DNA of 64,000 nucleotides from Elysia chlorotica (GCA_003991915.1 RQTK01000030.1:593334-657333); one strand, 5' to 3'. Counted from the stretch's first letter, positions 40,443 through 53,360 are shown. The notes: a model not told the origin generated them from the letters alone. Made by a program: numbers and translations.

Positions 40443-40740
40443 GGGGTCAAAAGAGGGCGGAGTTTGGTTGACTCGGTGTCAATGACGAATTTGACTAAAA
40501 CTGTTAGTCTTTGGTAAGCTAAAACAAAGTTAATTTTGTCTATGTGTTTCTATGCTGGTGTCCCATCAAATCGACTGACATCGGACTCGTTTCTCTACAT
40601 AAGGGTGATGCCCAAGTGCACCTTTATTTCACTGTAGATAGAAAATAAAATCAAAGTTAATGAAATAGTAAATCAAGAAGCGAAAATTTAGTCGCACATG
40701 TATAATGTTTGTTTGTTTTGTTAGTTTTGTTTTTATAACA
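40443..40740. other. Immediate upstream flank of the Pitx N-terminal exon
   Basis: May be 5' UTR, intron or promoter. I see no TATA box or other decisive signal. The reading frame upstream of the ATG closes with TGA within about 100 bases. Confidence 0.4.
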
Positions 40741-40819
40741 GAAAGAGTGGAAGAGGGAGGGAGAGAACGAGAGAGAGAGAGAGATAGAGAAAGAGAGAGG
40801 GATAAAGAGAGAGAGAGAG
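40741..40819. repeat. (GA)n at the left edge of the large gap
   Basis: GA-rich sequence running into N. Confidence 0.95.
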
Positions 40820-41641
40820 NNNNNNNNNNNNNNNNNNNNNNNNNNNNNNNNNNNNNNNNNNNNNNNNNNNNNNNNNNNNNNNNNNNNNNNNNNNNNNNNN
40901 NNNNNNNNNNNNNNNNNNNNNNNNNNNNNNNNNNNNNNNNNNNNNNNNNNNNNNNNNNNNNNNNNNNNNNNNNNNNNNNNNNNNNNNNNNNNNNNNNNNN
41001 NNNNNNNNNNNNNNNNNNNNNNNNNNNNNNNNNNNNNNNNNNNNNNNNNNNNNNNNNNNNNNNNNNNNNNNNNNNNNNNNNNNNNNNNNNNNNNNNNNNN
41101 NNNNNNNNNNNNNNNNNNNNNNNNNNNNNNNNNNNNNNNNNNNNNNNNNNNNNNNNNNNNNNNNNNNNNNNNNNNNNNNNNNNNNNNNNNNNNNNNNNNN
41201 NNNNNNNNNNNNNNNNNNNNNNNNNNNNNNNNNNNNNNNNNNNNNNNNNNNNNNNNNNNNNNNNNNNNNNNNNNNNNNNNNNNNNNNNNNNNNNNNNNNN
41301 NNNNNNNNNNNNNNNNNNNNNNNNNNNNNNNNNNNNNNNNNNNNNNNNNNNNNNNNNNNNNNNNNNNNNNNNNNNNNNNNNNNNNNNNNNNNNNNNNNNN
41401 NNNNNNNNNNNNNNNNNNNNNNNNNNNNNNNNNNNNNNNNNNNNNNNNNNNNNNNNNNNNNNNNNNNNNNNNNNNNNNNNNNNNNNNNNNNNNNNNNNNN
41501 NNNNNNNNNNNNNNNNNNNNNNNNNNNNNNNNNNNNNNNNNNNNNNNNNNNNNNNNNNNNNNNNNNNNNNNNNNNNNNNNNNNNNNNNNNNNNNNNNNNN
41601 NNNNNNNNNNNNNNNNNNNNNNNNNNNNNNNNNNNNNNNNN
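40820..41641. other. Assembly gap (822 N)
   Basis: Unknown sequence between (GA)n and (CAA)n, just upstream of the Pitx N-terminal exon. It could hide promoter or 5' exon sequence. Confidence 0.99.
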
Positions 41642-41788
41642 AACAACAACAGCAACAACAACAACAGCAACAACAACAACCACAACACAACAACAACAAC
41701 AACAACAACAATAACAACCAACGGAGATTTCTACCCGAAAATGAAGTTTCAAATGATTGTATCTTTAAAAAACAACAACAACAACAAA
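41642..41788 (+). repeat. (CAA)n-rich sequence at the right gap edge
   Basis: CAA/CAG units to about 41720, a unique stretch, then a second short CAA run at 41771-41788. Confidence 0.92.
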
Positions 41789-42699
41789 ACCTAGCTTATA
41801 ACCTGCAGTGAAACGTCAGTAAAATGTTATAGATATGCGAACCTTACCTAAAATATCAGATTGTTGGTTGAAATAGATAACTTTGCCCCTCAAAATATCT
41901 ATGTTTTTTTGTTGTTGTTTTTTTTTTTGCTTTTGCTGATACGCATGGTAGCGTTATTTATTATTTTTAAAGTGTGTCTGTTTTTATTACAAGTTTGTAT
42001 GAATAATATTATAGTATTACAATGAAATTGACACCACTGTGTGCTCAAAACTGTTTCAAAGTGTGAAGAAAAAAAAAGACTGTAACACAAAATTTAAGAG
42101 ATTTTATATTCATATCATTGATGTTTTTTTTTGTTTTTCACTTAAAAAAAAAAAAAAACGAGCACGAAATTCGATACACCCTTCCCATTCACAACCACAC
42201 ACAACAATCTCTCTGAAACTGCCATTTGTGCAGCTTTAATTGCTGTGTATTGTATCTGTATCAAAAATATTCTTAGTTATCTGAGAGTGCATCGTTCTAT
42301 GCTGTGCCAAGTTGCCTCGGCCTACAGTTCTCTAAAAACAAAGTCAGAACCAGCCTTTGTTACTTCCACGCTGCCATTTTAGAATTATTTTACTGTATAT
42401 TAAATTTCCGCTCCAATGAAGGTAGGGTGTCATCGAAATATTTATCTATAAGATCATCGCAATAAAAACGAGTTTAACTGTTGGGTTTTTGACACGATGA
42501 TGCAGCGTTCAAATAAACACCGAAAACGATTGAATCGTATTGGGCACACTGAGCTAGTGGTATGTTATACTACCATTAATAATGCAGTCGTCTTTTTAAA
42601 ACAACTACCTGAAAACTGCGTATATCTTTAGAGCAACTGATAGGTTTGGAATTTTGAGTGATTTAACAATATTGCTTTTTCCTGGGGAGAGGAGGGGAG
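41789..42699. other. Non-coding AT-rich interval
   Basis: Poly-T and poly-A runs only. No gene seen. Confidence 0.55.
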
Positions 42700-42710
42700 A
42701 GAAAGAGAGC

Positions 42711-42766
<56 letters not shown>

Positions 42767-42782
42767 GAGAGCGAGAGAGATT
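42700..42782. repeat. (GA)n microsatellite
   Basis: GA with a few CGAG/TAGA interruptions. Confidence 0.95.
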
Positions 42783-43134
42783 GATAAAATCAAATCAATT
42801 TGAACTTAACCATGAACTAAGCGTATGGCGCGTGTATGTTCGTGTATTTTCAATGAATAACATTACAGCGGTTAATTTGCTACCAGTCCGAGGCTATCTG
42901 GTATTCTCGTACCAGTCCTATCATGGCGTGTTGGTGATCTGGCACTCTCCTGTCTCAATGAATGCTCGCTTGTTTTGGAGGCCATTATCAAAATAGGAAG
43001 ATAAAATTATAGAACTGTACGGAAATAATGTTGTTTTGTGTCTCTGTTTGGGATACCTCAGGCCAACCGAGGAAACCTTTAACCCAGATGGAGAAAATCA
43101 AATGAATAGGCTTTAATGGGTGGAAGGAATTCAG

Positions 43135-43205
43135 ACAGCTCATTCGCTTGAGCTCTGGGCTAGTGATAAAAAGCTCCGATGTTCGAATCTCACCTGGTGC
43201 CTCTC
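43135..43205 (+). mobile_element. tRNA-derived SINE head
   Basis: CAGCTCATTCGCTTGAGC is a degenerate A-box region and GATGTTCGAATCTCACCTGG a clear B box. Confidence 0.5.
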
Positions 43206-43343
43206 CCATGCCCCCATTTGGGAGGAATCCTAGAGGAGGGAAAACTAATAAACATTATGTTTGTTTTACTGTTGGTTTTAAAGAGTGAATGCAAAAAAAT
43301 TGAATACGTGTAATGAAAATACATAAACATAAACATACTTATT

Positions 43344-43348
43344 AGAGA

Positions 43349-43394
<46 letters not shown>

Positions 43395-43408
43395 GAGAGA
43401 AGAGAGAA
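43344..43408. repeat. (GA)n microsatellite
   Basis: GA run with GGAGAGGAGA end. Confidence 0.95.
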
Positions 43409-43883
43409 CGGGGTTTATCCTGTACGACAGCGGTCTATTTTGGTGACATGGCCTTATTAATATGCAGGTCTAGAGTCCATCTCATATTGACCTGATCAGT
43501 TACAATGGACTTACAGCAAACAGACCATTCTAGGCTTTGAATTATGCGCGAGAAATAGCTCTGGGTCCTGATACAGATCCATTGCTTACTTTTTTTATTT
43601 TTAGAAAGTGGATCGAAACATTGTTTATGACTTGCGATAGAATCCCAAACTTGTACATGCGATATTTTATTGATTCTTAGCAGCTAGGATCATTATATGC
43701 CTGTATCTACAAACCAGGCTCGGTTTTGTTCCCATCGAACAATCATAAATATCGCGGTGCAAATTTAGCAAAGCTACGGTTTTCTTTTTTTGCCACAGAT
43801 TTAGCAAATAAATTTCTGAATAATTTCCTATTACCCTAAGCTTCTTTTAAAAATCAGTGCTAGTTACACTATACTGATATTTC
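43409..43883. other. Non-coding interval
   Basis: No feature recognised. Confidence 0.5.
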
Positions 43884-43960
43884 TGGGAGCACCAGCTAAG
43901 ATTCGACCCCAACACGTTTTGCTTAAAAATCCAGAGCGCCACCCACTGAGCTAAATAATA
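43884..43960 (-). mobile_element. tRNA-derived SINE head, reverse orientation
   Basis: The reverse complement has TTTAGCTCAGTGGGTGGCGC (A box, D arm) and GGGGTCGAATCTTAGC (B box). This is one of the most tRNA-like heads in the window, but no intact cloverleaf is evident. Confidence 0.65.
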
Positions 43961-44258
43961 CACTGGTGTAATTTTCACAGTTTACACAATTATTTGAATG
44001 TTTGAAATGTTTTTACTTTGAGTATGTTCCTAGTCTGATAAATTATGTTCCGCTGTGAAACTATAGGATCCGCTGTCAATATTTTAAAATAATGTATTCA
44101 AGCAGTAATTGGATACAATATTTTCCAAGCCTTTGAAGAATTAGAGAGAATGTTAAATGGTTTCGATTAGTCTTGGGTTTCAGGCATCTAACCCAAAAAA
44201 ATATGAATGGAAAGGGGCAGGTCTTAGATAAGTTTATGGTGAGTCACTACTTTAACTG

Positions 44259-44395
44259 GGGTAGGGGGGGGGGGAGAGGGAGAGGAAGAGGGGATAATGA
44301 GAGGGATGTAGAGAGTGAAAGAGATAGAGAGAAGGGGAGAGAGAGAGAGGGGGGGAGACAGAAAGGGAGATAGACAGGATGAGAGAGAGGGGAGA
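44259..44395. repeat. G/GA-rich simple sequence
   Basis: Poly-G followed by GAGAGG words. Confidence 0.9.
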
Positions 44396-45037
44396 TTAAC
44401 AATATTGTCCATCATGCACCATAAAAAAATGTTTCAAGTTTATTAGAACGCAAGTTGTGATCGTAAAGGAAATAAGGAACAAATGCTGTTAGTAATGGAT
44501 TGCAACTATCCAGTTTATAAGCAGATTTGCTGAACAGGTAAGTAAATAAATTTAGAAATAACACAAGAATAGAAATGGCAGACTTGAGGAACGTTTTAAT
44601 CACTAATATTGAAAATTTGAAGGTGTTTTGTTTTTGTTTTCCATAGCAACCACCCCCTAAAAATCCCTAATAAAAATTTAATTATTGTTATTCCAGTACA
44701 TTCATTTATTTTTATTTTCAACTATTTAGGATTATCATAAACATTTTGATTAATTAGTAACGAGGGCCAAACTTATAATTATGTGAGTTTCTTTTGGTCC
44801 TTTTTATTTTTTTTTCATAATCATCTTTCCCTTCATTAAAATTCCACATTTTCCTTTTAGAATCTCTTTACGATTAATACTTGTAAATGTTGTGTTCTTT
44901 GGTGTAACATTGCATACTTCATCGTTCTTTTGGTTTTTTTTCCTCTTATCTTATTAAAGTATGTCCAATTTATCGATCATTTAGCCTGCCTGGCTGTATG
45001 TTTTTCAAGATGCTTCTTTTCCCTGTATTTGCCACGC

Positions 45038-45042
<5 letters not shown>
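44396..45042. other. Non-coding AT-rich interval
   Basis: No feature recognised. Confidence 0.5.
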
Positions 45043-45074
<32 letters not shown>

Positions 45075-45172
45075 CTCTATCTCTATCTATCTATCTCTAT
45101 CTATGTCTCTCTCAATATCTATCTATCTTTCTAATTATCTCTCTCTCCCTCTCTCTCTCTCCTTCTCTCACT
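45043..45172 (+). repeat. (TC)n/(TATC)n microsatellite
   Basis: TC run mixed with CTAT words. Confidence 0.94.
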
Positions 45173-45309
45173 CAGCCTTTCTATCCAACTCTATATATTC
45201 TATCACTCCCATTCCCATTCCATCAGAATTGATATTAAGCTTACTATTCTAAGGCCACTCTACTGTTGCGAACATTATCATTGTTATTGTATGCTGCATG
45301 TACATGACT

Positions 45310-45355
45310 GTATGGGACAGGACCAAACAGTGATCCCCTCCCCTCTCTCTATCTC

Positions 45356-45425
<70 letters not shown>

Positions 45426-45447
45426 TGGGACAGGACCAAACAGTGAT
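45310..45447 (+). repeat. (TC)n microsatellite flanked by a 25-bp direct repeat
   Basis: GTATGGGACAGGACCAAACA plus GTGAT occurs at 45310-45334 and again at 45423-45447, exactly flanking an 88-base pyrimidine tract. Confidence 0.95.
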
Positions 45448-48400
45448 AGATCTACAGACTGAGATCAAACCGACCTGTTGAATTTTCTGTGAACTCACCA
45501 CCCTGTCGTGGCACAGTAACCCTCTGGGTTCATGGTAAAATGTCAGCCCGCCCCGCTTCCATATTATACCTTACGGCTTTCTATGATCAGAGATCTCCCA
45601 TCACTACAATTTAATTAATATCAATTCATTCTTGTCCTTGATTTATTTTCCAAGCGTTTCGTTTTTCATAGTAGGAAAAAAAGGAAGAAAAAAGTACCCT
45701 GGGGTACGAGAGATTATTTTACCTATCTAATGGATTGCATTATGTAGCTGTAGATCTATCATAATCGAGGCCTTGAAAATAGATGAATGAATTATTAAAA
45801 TTTGTTTGCACTAATTACAGCACTGCTTCTCATTTTATCACAATAGTGACCTGCAATGAAATTTAGTTTAAAAAAAAAAAATTTTTTCCTCACAAGCGCT
45901 AAATGGTGTAAAAAAAAAAAACAAGTATTTGAAGAAAGGAATACTATTATAGTGATACATTTTTATCGAATGTATTTTTTAATTCAATAAAAAAATAACT
46001 TTATTATAAAATGTTTTCTATGTTACTCTAGTTTTCTTTATATGTATAACATTGCAATGGTGTACTTTTGTTTTTCAAATTACAAAATTACAAAATTTAT
46101 TAATATTTGAAAGAAAATGAGGATTCAAAACTTCATGATGCCTTTAACAATATTAGTATAGAATATTTAAAATCATAAAGTCAGTGCTGAAGATAGTTAA
46201 ATAATTGCCCTAAAAAAATATTTTCGTAAAGCAGCTTATCAGCGGTACAGTATAAATTGATAAAGCGCTTAGAATCGGCAGCTTTGTTATTTTGTGTATA
46301 CAACATAACACTGAAATCCAATGTTATTCCACACTTTTGACTGACTTTACCCCCCTTTTTAAATCTTTCTTTGATCTCTCTATAATGATATCCCCAAGAC
46401 TCCTATAAGGGGAACATTTTGTAGCAATTTCATTAAACGAAAATGCAAACTTCGCTACTCGTTATAAAAGTATAGATCTAATTGTTAACCTTTAGGTTAG
46501 TTGTTCAGAATTATGAATATTAATTTAATATTACAAAACATATTATGGGACCTAGCGATTTCTGAAAATATATTTTTTTTTTATTATTTTATGGGCGAAA
46601 TTCATTAATATTCATGATTCTCTTTTGGTTTCTTTTATGTTTCTCCTTAGTTTTTCAATAGGTCTAATGCTTTGAAAGTATTTGTAATTATAAACTTTTA
46701 GTGCGTTTCTTATAATGTAAAAGCTTTTACTTGATGGTGGTACACTTTTAGTAAATATTATTCTTTATTTGCATACCTATCTGCGATCCATCTGATTCCC
46801 ATCTACAATGTTCTTATGGCAGTGATAACTAACAAATTCATTCAGAACTGGGGCTCATTGAATGTTTTGATGGTTTTCGCGGGTCAGATCAGAACTAATG
46901 GAACGGTACAAGTACAGCAGGATCAGCCGTAAGCGCGAAAAGTTAAGCGGATAAATAACCAATTACGAACAAGGATGCGCACACACTGAAAACATAGCAC
47001 ATCAATGGTTCTATAATTCTTATACCTTTGATAAATCTAAACCCAAGGGTACCAAATTTCAGGGTATAAATTAGTGGATTACCCTTAACACATTGCATTA
47101 TGAATCGCATAAATTAGGACATCTAAGGCTAGACTAAGCATCACTAAGAGCTAGGTCTAGAATTTCACGGCTGAATGGATTTCGCTGACTGTCCTGGAGT
47201 GCCCACCCTGATTATACATGTACAGGTGACTCAACCGCTCATCAATGAACTAGCCCCAGGCTCAGCTCTCATCTCTCTTTGTGTGGGTTCTCAATGTGAT
47301 TGTCTGGGGCATTACATTCCACAGACAGTATGAACATTCTGGAGACATTGTCATCTTTTCGCATAGCTGGATACGTTAATTTGAAGCCTAATTGCATTAC
47401 GGGCTGAATGGAGAATATTAATAATAATAAACCGCGTCAGAAATTTGAGAGTGTACAGGTGTACTTTTACATATTTTTTGAAAGATCTGGTTTCGCCTGT
47501 GGAATTTATAACTGATATGTTTCAGAGATTAGTGAACCCAGACTCAAGGGTAAGTGCAATAATATTATGGAGAAACTGACCAGTCAGACCGCATCCATTG
47601 ACAGGACATTACATTGACCAGTGGCTAGTCTTCTGTCCATTCACAAGCTGGGACATGTTTAATCGAGGTGGACTGAAAACCAACTAGACTTATCTCCATT
47701 TGTACTTTTTACCAAGCACGACTAATATCTCAAAAGTCTTTTAGATCTATGCCTACAAAGCCCAATGCTCTTGAAAAATCATAGACACAAACGAGAAACC
47801 CTGCATCGTCACTGCGTTTAAAGCTACTAACATACTTTTAAAACGATAGCGTAGTTTATTTTTCTCCGTGTGATCAAAAGTGGAGATAGAGAAATACATG
47901 TACAATGATACAATTACAATGACATGTAGTTAATATTCAGCCCACGGTTGTTATCATTTTGTGGGTGGGTCTCAGTCGAAAAAGACATACATAACAGTGT
48001 GTACCTGTATCTCGGACAGGAAACCATGATTGAAGTTGAATGTTCAAGAAATATCTTAGTAAGTTTACAAGCTAAAAATTTTCAAGGATCGATCTACATG
48101 TACAGTTTTTTTTTATCACTTGGGGCGCTAATTTGTGCACAAAAACAATATCCTACATACAACACTCAAAGTTATTCTTTCACTTCCCAGCATAGGCATA
48201 CATTATGATCTAGTATAGTTTCATGTTTGATTGATTAAAAAAAATACTTTTATTTAAATTTTGATCTTTAACCCTTTGTCTTAATATGCAGGCGTTAAGG
48301 GGCTGGGCCGAAAGATCTAGAAAGTTCATTTCCGATTTGAATAAAAATTGAAAGAAGCGTTGTGTGTGTTCCGGATGACAAAAGACGTAGATCTATAGAC

Positions 48401-48675
48401 TCGTGATTCTAGATCTAGATCTACGTAGGCCTACGTTTCGTGACTGCGTTACTTTGGAATAAACCAGACTAGATCTAGCTTAGAGTTTCCATCTGATACC
48501 TTTTATACTTTGAAATAAAAAAAAAATAAAAGAATAAAATTAATAAAGTTCTGCCTAACTTGAAATCACCAAACGTAATGAAATTTTATAGTTTATTGTA
48601 AATATAAAAGACATTTTTGTTGTTGTCAATATTCATCATTTTACAACTAATACTTTGAATATTATTTTACCTTAC
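45448..48675. other. Non-coding AT-rich interval
   Basis: About 3.2 kb with no supported gene. TAGATCTA octamers cluster from 47.7 kb on. Confidence 0.5.
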
Positions 48676-49159
48676 CTATTTTGTCGTTGAAGGTAAAATT
48701 GGAGATGCCAGTTCCTCGTTGCTGATGTTGAAAATAATAGTCCCAAATAGAGCGATGTTAGACTTTCTAAGTTGAAAAGAAGAAATCGTTTTTAACAAAT
48801 GTTTCAACAGATTCGCTTCCAGTCTAAGAAGATATGTCCGTGTCGGTATTGCTGGACAACTTGAAAACTGGGGACACGAAGTTGGACTGTCACCACGAAC
48901 AGAAGTACAGCTGCACTGGTCTACAGTGGTCTGTCCGAGTCTCACACAAGTCCAGTCACTGGTCACTCTGTAACTCTGTAAGTCCTGGGATCCGAGTCTA
49001 TGTAGATCTAGGTCTAGATTTCTAGATCTAGTCCAGGGCAGAATCCAGTACCTTCCGGTGATCACTGTCCAAGTCTCGATACTAGGCCTAAACCAAACCA
49101 AAGAGCAACGCTGTGTGAAGGAAGGGCTAGATCTAGAGGTTTTATGGCTGAGTCCTAGG

Positions 49160-49970
49160 GCTGATCGCGGAAAAGCTAAGAGCTTTGCAATGCTGCTGTA
49201 AGTTGCAGGCGTCCCAGATTTGCTACAGTAGTAGTGGTCGCTGCTGCAGTTCTTGCATCAATGTTTACCATCGTGTGAGCTGCGGGATTTACAGGCGGTA
49301 TCGCACACTGGCGGCTGGTGGGAACAGGGCGGCTCGACTGCCGGATCGGGAGCTGTAACTGGGGGCTAGGCCTTCGCTTGCCGCTTGTCAGACAGACAGC
49401 ACGGGATAGAGGGGGGGGGGGGGGGGGGGGCAAATACACAGTAGAGATAGAGGAGAAGGGAAGGGACAGATACTCAGTAGAGATAGGGGAGGGGAGCAAG
49501 ACAGCTTCACAGCACAGACTCTAGGAGGGTAGGGGTGGAGTGAGGAAGGGAGGCGACAGAGAGATACAAACACAAGGGAGAGGGGAGGGCGAGGCTGTAA
49601 AGCCCACTAAAACTATAGGAGAGATAACAAGACTAAGCAAGCCGCAGGAGTTGTATTGGCTGCGACAACTGCTCTGCGCTAGTTGGCATGGTGGGCCAAA
49701 GCAAGGCGGAGCCCGCGACAGTCTAGCGGTCTACACTTGAGGCCTTATCTGATTACGCGTCCTGAAGTGAAGGAAGAGAGGAGGAGAGGCAAGTCAGTGC
49801 CGCCGGCTGGAGGCGAGGGAGGGGCCCATAGGCCGCGCTGCTGTCACGCGGCCACGGGAAGGGGCGGGGGGCGGTGCCAAACACTGCCGCGGGCTGACTG
49901 GCGAGCTAGGCCGTCACACTGTGGCCCCTCCCCTCTACCTCGCCCCGCCCGCAACCATTTTCAATAATTC
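49160..49970. promoter_or_regulatory. GC-rich island upstream of Pitx, candidate promoter or CpG island
   Basis: The island is markedly GC-rich against an AT-rich background. It includes a G run (49411-49430), clustered CpGs from 49690 on, GC boxes (GGGGCGGGG at 49861-49869) and, near 49921, GGCCCCTCCCC. It lies about 9-9.6 kb upstream of the Pitx ATG on the gene's 5' side, so it could be the Pitx promoter with a non-coding first exon. No TSS signal is decisive. Confidence 0.3.
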
Positions 49971-50767
49971 TCAAATCGTCAAAGGCCCGTTAATTTTGAG
50001 GCGAGTACCCAAACCTTTGACTCGTTTCTCGCAAGCTCGTGAGCAAACTGATAGAATTATAGAAGTGTTAAGAATTTTTCTGTACGTTCTTCTCCGTTCA
50101 CACACTCACCCTCTGTTTCGCCTCTCAATTAATATACTCGCACACATACACACACTAAAACAAACTGCCCAAGAATTATTTTAGTTTTTATGTATCAACA
50201 TTAATAACACACTAACATGCAAACAAACACACAGAGCCTATCACACTAGTCGATCGTAGATTGTAGTCTATATAGTACGGGGTGTCACCAACCCACTGGA
50301 CATGACACAGACTTGAGATCAGGTTAAGGTGTGCAGTGGACACAACCACTGACCAATTGAGGTCGATATATAGAGATAGAGACTGAAACCTACAGGATTT
50401 TCCGACAAGGAGGGCTAGTAGTGTCCAAACATTTTTTTCTATATAGAAATGGACCAGGGTAAGTCTCAAATTCATGCCTGGAGAATATAAACAGTGGCTG
50501 CAGTGAAAACACAGGAGAAAATATCACTCCTTCACATAGACAGCAATGGTTTGAGAGAGAAAAGACTGGCCAACTAGTCTTGTGTATTGGCGATCGAACA
50601 CCACACAAATAGGTTAGCTACAGAACAGCTGCTACATTGGAGTGATATATATGTAGTGGGGACAGACAGGACAGCTCCAGCACTGCCATGCGACACATAG
50701 ATACCACAGGAAACATACAGGACAGATATAAACAGACAAACAGGCAGGGAAAACAGACAAGATTCCT
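49971..50767. other. Non-coding interval
   Basis: No supported gene. CAGACAGGACAGCTC-like words from about 50660 lead into the tandem repeat that follows. Confidence 0.5.
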
Positions 50768-50905
50768 ACATAACTGATACACTGAGACAGTATGGAAAAC
50801 AGACAGGACAGCTACATAACTGATACTCTGAGACAGTATGGAAAACAGACAGGACAGCTACATAACTGATAGACTGAGACAGTATGGAAAACAGACAGGA
50901 CAGCT
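50768..50905 (+). repeat. 46-bp tandem repeat, 3 copies
   Basis: Units begin ACATAACTGATA and end GACAGGACAGCT at 50768, 50814 and 50860, with single-base differences. Confidence 0.95.
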
Positions 50906-51316
50906 ACAGTAACCTTTCATGATAGCTACCAAAAAGACACCATGGGATGAGAAACAGACAGGCTACTGTTTTTCATGCAGATAATACATTGTTTAAATTC
51001 TGCGAATATCTTGTATGTCTCCCTAGACGCTTAGCCCAACGTGATTGGATTGGAGAAAATAAAGCGAAAGAAAGGCTCTTGACTGACATGTACAGACTGA
51101 TGATCTTTTGAATTTCAACTCACTCCTGTAAGATAATCTACCCATGTTATTGTTTTGATAGACCTCAGAGATTGAAATTAGACCAATCAGAGTTGACGTT
51201 TATATTGATTTTATAGTAAAAAACGGTATCATTTTGCAAAGGATACAGGGCAGTTGCTTCTATGCATAATGTTTTTCAATGTTATGTACATCTCAACATA
51301 ATCCTGCTTTTTATCT
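50906..51316. other. Non-coding interval
   Basis: No feature recognised. Confidence 0.5.
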
Positions 51317-51411
51317 ACCTACCTACCTACCTACCTACCTACCTACCTACCTACCTACCTACCTATCTACCTACCTACCTACCTACCTACCTATCTATCT
51401 ATCTATTTATC

Positions 51412-51442
<31 letters not shown>

Positions 51443-51495
51443 CTATATGTCTATCTATCTCTATCTATCTATCTATCTATCTATCTACCTATCTT
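51317..51495 (+). repeat. (CTAC)n passing into (CTAT)n
   Basis: Compound tetranucleotide microsatellite. Tyr/Leu/Pro frames across it are artefacts. Confidence 0.97.
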
Positions 51496-52299
51496 TCATA
51501 CAATCATAATATGTTATATATTATAGCTACCTACTATTTAATTGTTGGCACCTCAGAGAAATCCAAAACAGTCTTTATTCTCTCACAATAATTTTGACTC
51601 ACTTCTCTAAGTTGAATCAATATGGTTCATGTATAATTTAAACAGCCCATGGCTAAAATATTCAATTACTTTTTCGGCTGCTTGTGTAATTCTTTAGAAT
51701 CACAGCCAATCAATAATACTTCTTTCAATATGCCACTGGATAATCTGTCTTCAACAGTTGCTGTTTTTTTCTTTCTTTCTTTTTATTTCTAGTATAGCGT
51801 TTTGCGCTTTCAAGTCTTTACTTGAACATTATATGGAAGATCTTATAATTGTATTGGATATATTAATTCCTCTTTTAAAAACAATTTTTTTCACTTTTGT
51901 AATGATATGATTACCGCCATACAGACGTTTCGTAGTTTAAAAAAAAAAACAGAAAAGAAAAGAAAAGACCCCAAAAACGCCAGAAACGTGAAGAGAAGAA
52001 TCAGGTTCAGAGCATAATCGATTATTAAAACTTCAGAACTGCAAGTACACACTACAATCTTTTTGGAGCCTGTACACATGTTTCACCTCAGACATCACAA
52101 AGCAAGGTTTCATTCATGCGCACACATTCATTCAAAAACATTTTTAAAAAATAAAAAAAAATGAAAAACCACCCAAACGAAAACAGAAAAACGAGGATAA
52201 GAGCAATAAACGACTTTCACGAAACAACCACCTGAGATCTTCAAGTATTTGAAATCTACATCAGCTCACATATCCGACAAAAGGTTTCATTTATTCACA

Positions 52300-52955
52300 T
52301 TAATTCATTTGTTTCCAAAACACAAAAACAATAAATAAAAGAAAAGAGAAACGGAGAAACAAGAAGAGAAGAATGCTTATATATTCAGTGTCCAAGATTC
52401 GAGGGAAAAGAACAGGGTGTGACACAAAAACAATAAATGAAAGAAAGAACAACAGAGAAACAAGAAGAGAAGAATGCATACATGTATTTATATCCAGTGT
52501 CCGAGATAGGAGGGAAAAGAACAGGGTGTGACACAATAAATAAAAGAAAGAACAACAGAGAAACAATAAATAAAAGAAAGAACAACAGAAAAACAATAAA
52601 TAAAAGAAAGAACAACAGAAAAACAATAAATAAAAGAAAAAAACAACACAAAAACAATAAATAAAATAAATAAAAGAAAGAACAACAGAGAAACAAGAGG
52701 AGAAGAATGCTTATATTCAGTGTCCAAGATTCGAGGGAAAAGAACAGGGTGTGACACAATAAATAAAAGAAAGAACAACAGAAAAACAATAAATAAAAGA
52801 AAGAACAACAGAAAAACAATAAATAAAAGAAAGAACAACACAAAAACAATAAATAAAATAAATAAAAGAAAGAACAACAGAGAAACAAAAAGAGAAGAAT
52901 GCATATTTATATTCAGTGTCCAAGATTCGAGGAAAAAGAACAGGGTGTGACTAGC
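52300..52955 (+). repeat. Higher-order tandem repeat: 30-bp AATAAATAAAAGAAAGAAC units and a longer AT..TTCAGTGTCC block
   Basis: Short units (AATAAATAAAAGAAAGAACA plus ACAGAAAAAC) occur in strings. A longer block (GAAGAATGC...TTCAGTGTCC..GAT..GAGG.AAAAGAACAGGGTGTGAC) separates them near 52370, 52470, 52705 and 52890. All six frames are unusually open as a result. Confidence 0.93.
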
Positions 52956-53258
52956 TAGCTGATGTGCATCGGCTCCAGTGTGGCAAGACATTAGCGCAAG
53001 GAAGACAACTCATAAAAAACCTCACCGTCAAGGCTGGCTGGCAGCCCTTCGCTTTCATTGGTTCCCTAGCTCGGCCTTGCCTGTCCATCACTCGCCTCCA
53101 GGATTTGCATAAAGGATTAGCGATCTGCGCCTGTTATTTATTTTTTTCTTCTTTCTTTCTTTCCCTTCTTCTTTTAAGAACTTGTTTCAATTTTGTTTCT
53201 TTTTTTTTCCCATTACATTAATCATTTTATCTATTCGCATTCGTTCTCTTTAATTGTC

Positions 53259-53261
<3 letters not shown>

Positions 53262-53289
<28 letters not shown>

Positions 53290-53305
53290 CCCCCTCTTCT
53301 CCCTC

Positions 53306-53340
<35 letters not shown>
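53262..53340. repeat. (TC)n and (AG)n inverted pair (microsatellite palindrome)
   Basis: About 28 bases of TC, a short CCCCCCTCTTCTCCCTCT spacer, then about 38 bases of AG. It can fold into a hairpin. Confidence 0.92.
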
Positions 53341-53342
<2 letters not shown>

Positions 53343-53360
53343 GAGAAGAACAACTCTAAT

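Noticed and set aside
43884..43960. Functional tRNA gene on the minus strand
   Set aside because: A and B boxes are good, but I cannot pair an acceptor stem, and similar heads recur with divergent bodies, so a SINE is more likely.
48676..49101. Minus-strand open frame of 141 codons
   Set aside because: No domain or family signature, mixed composition, and it overlaps repeated CTAGATCT sequence; likely chance.
52385..52991. Hydrophobic repetitive proteins of up to 167 codons
   Set aside because: Products of a tandem repeat open in several frames at once.
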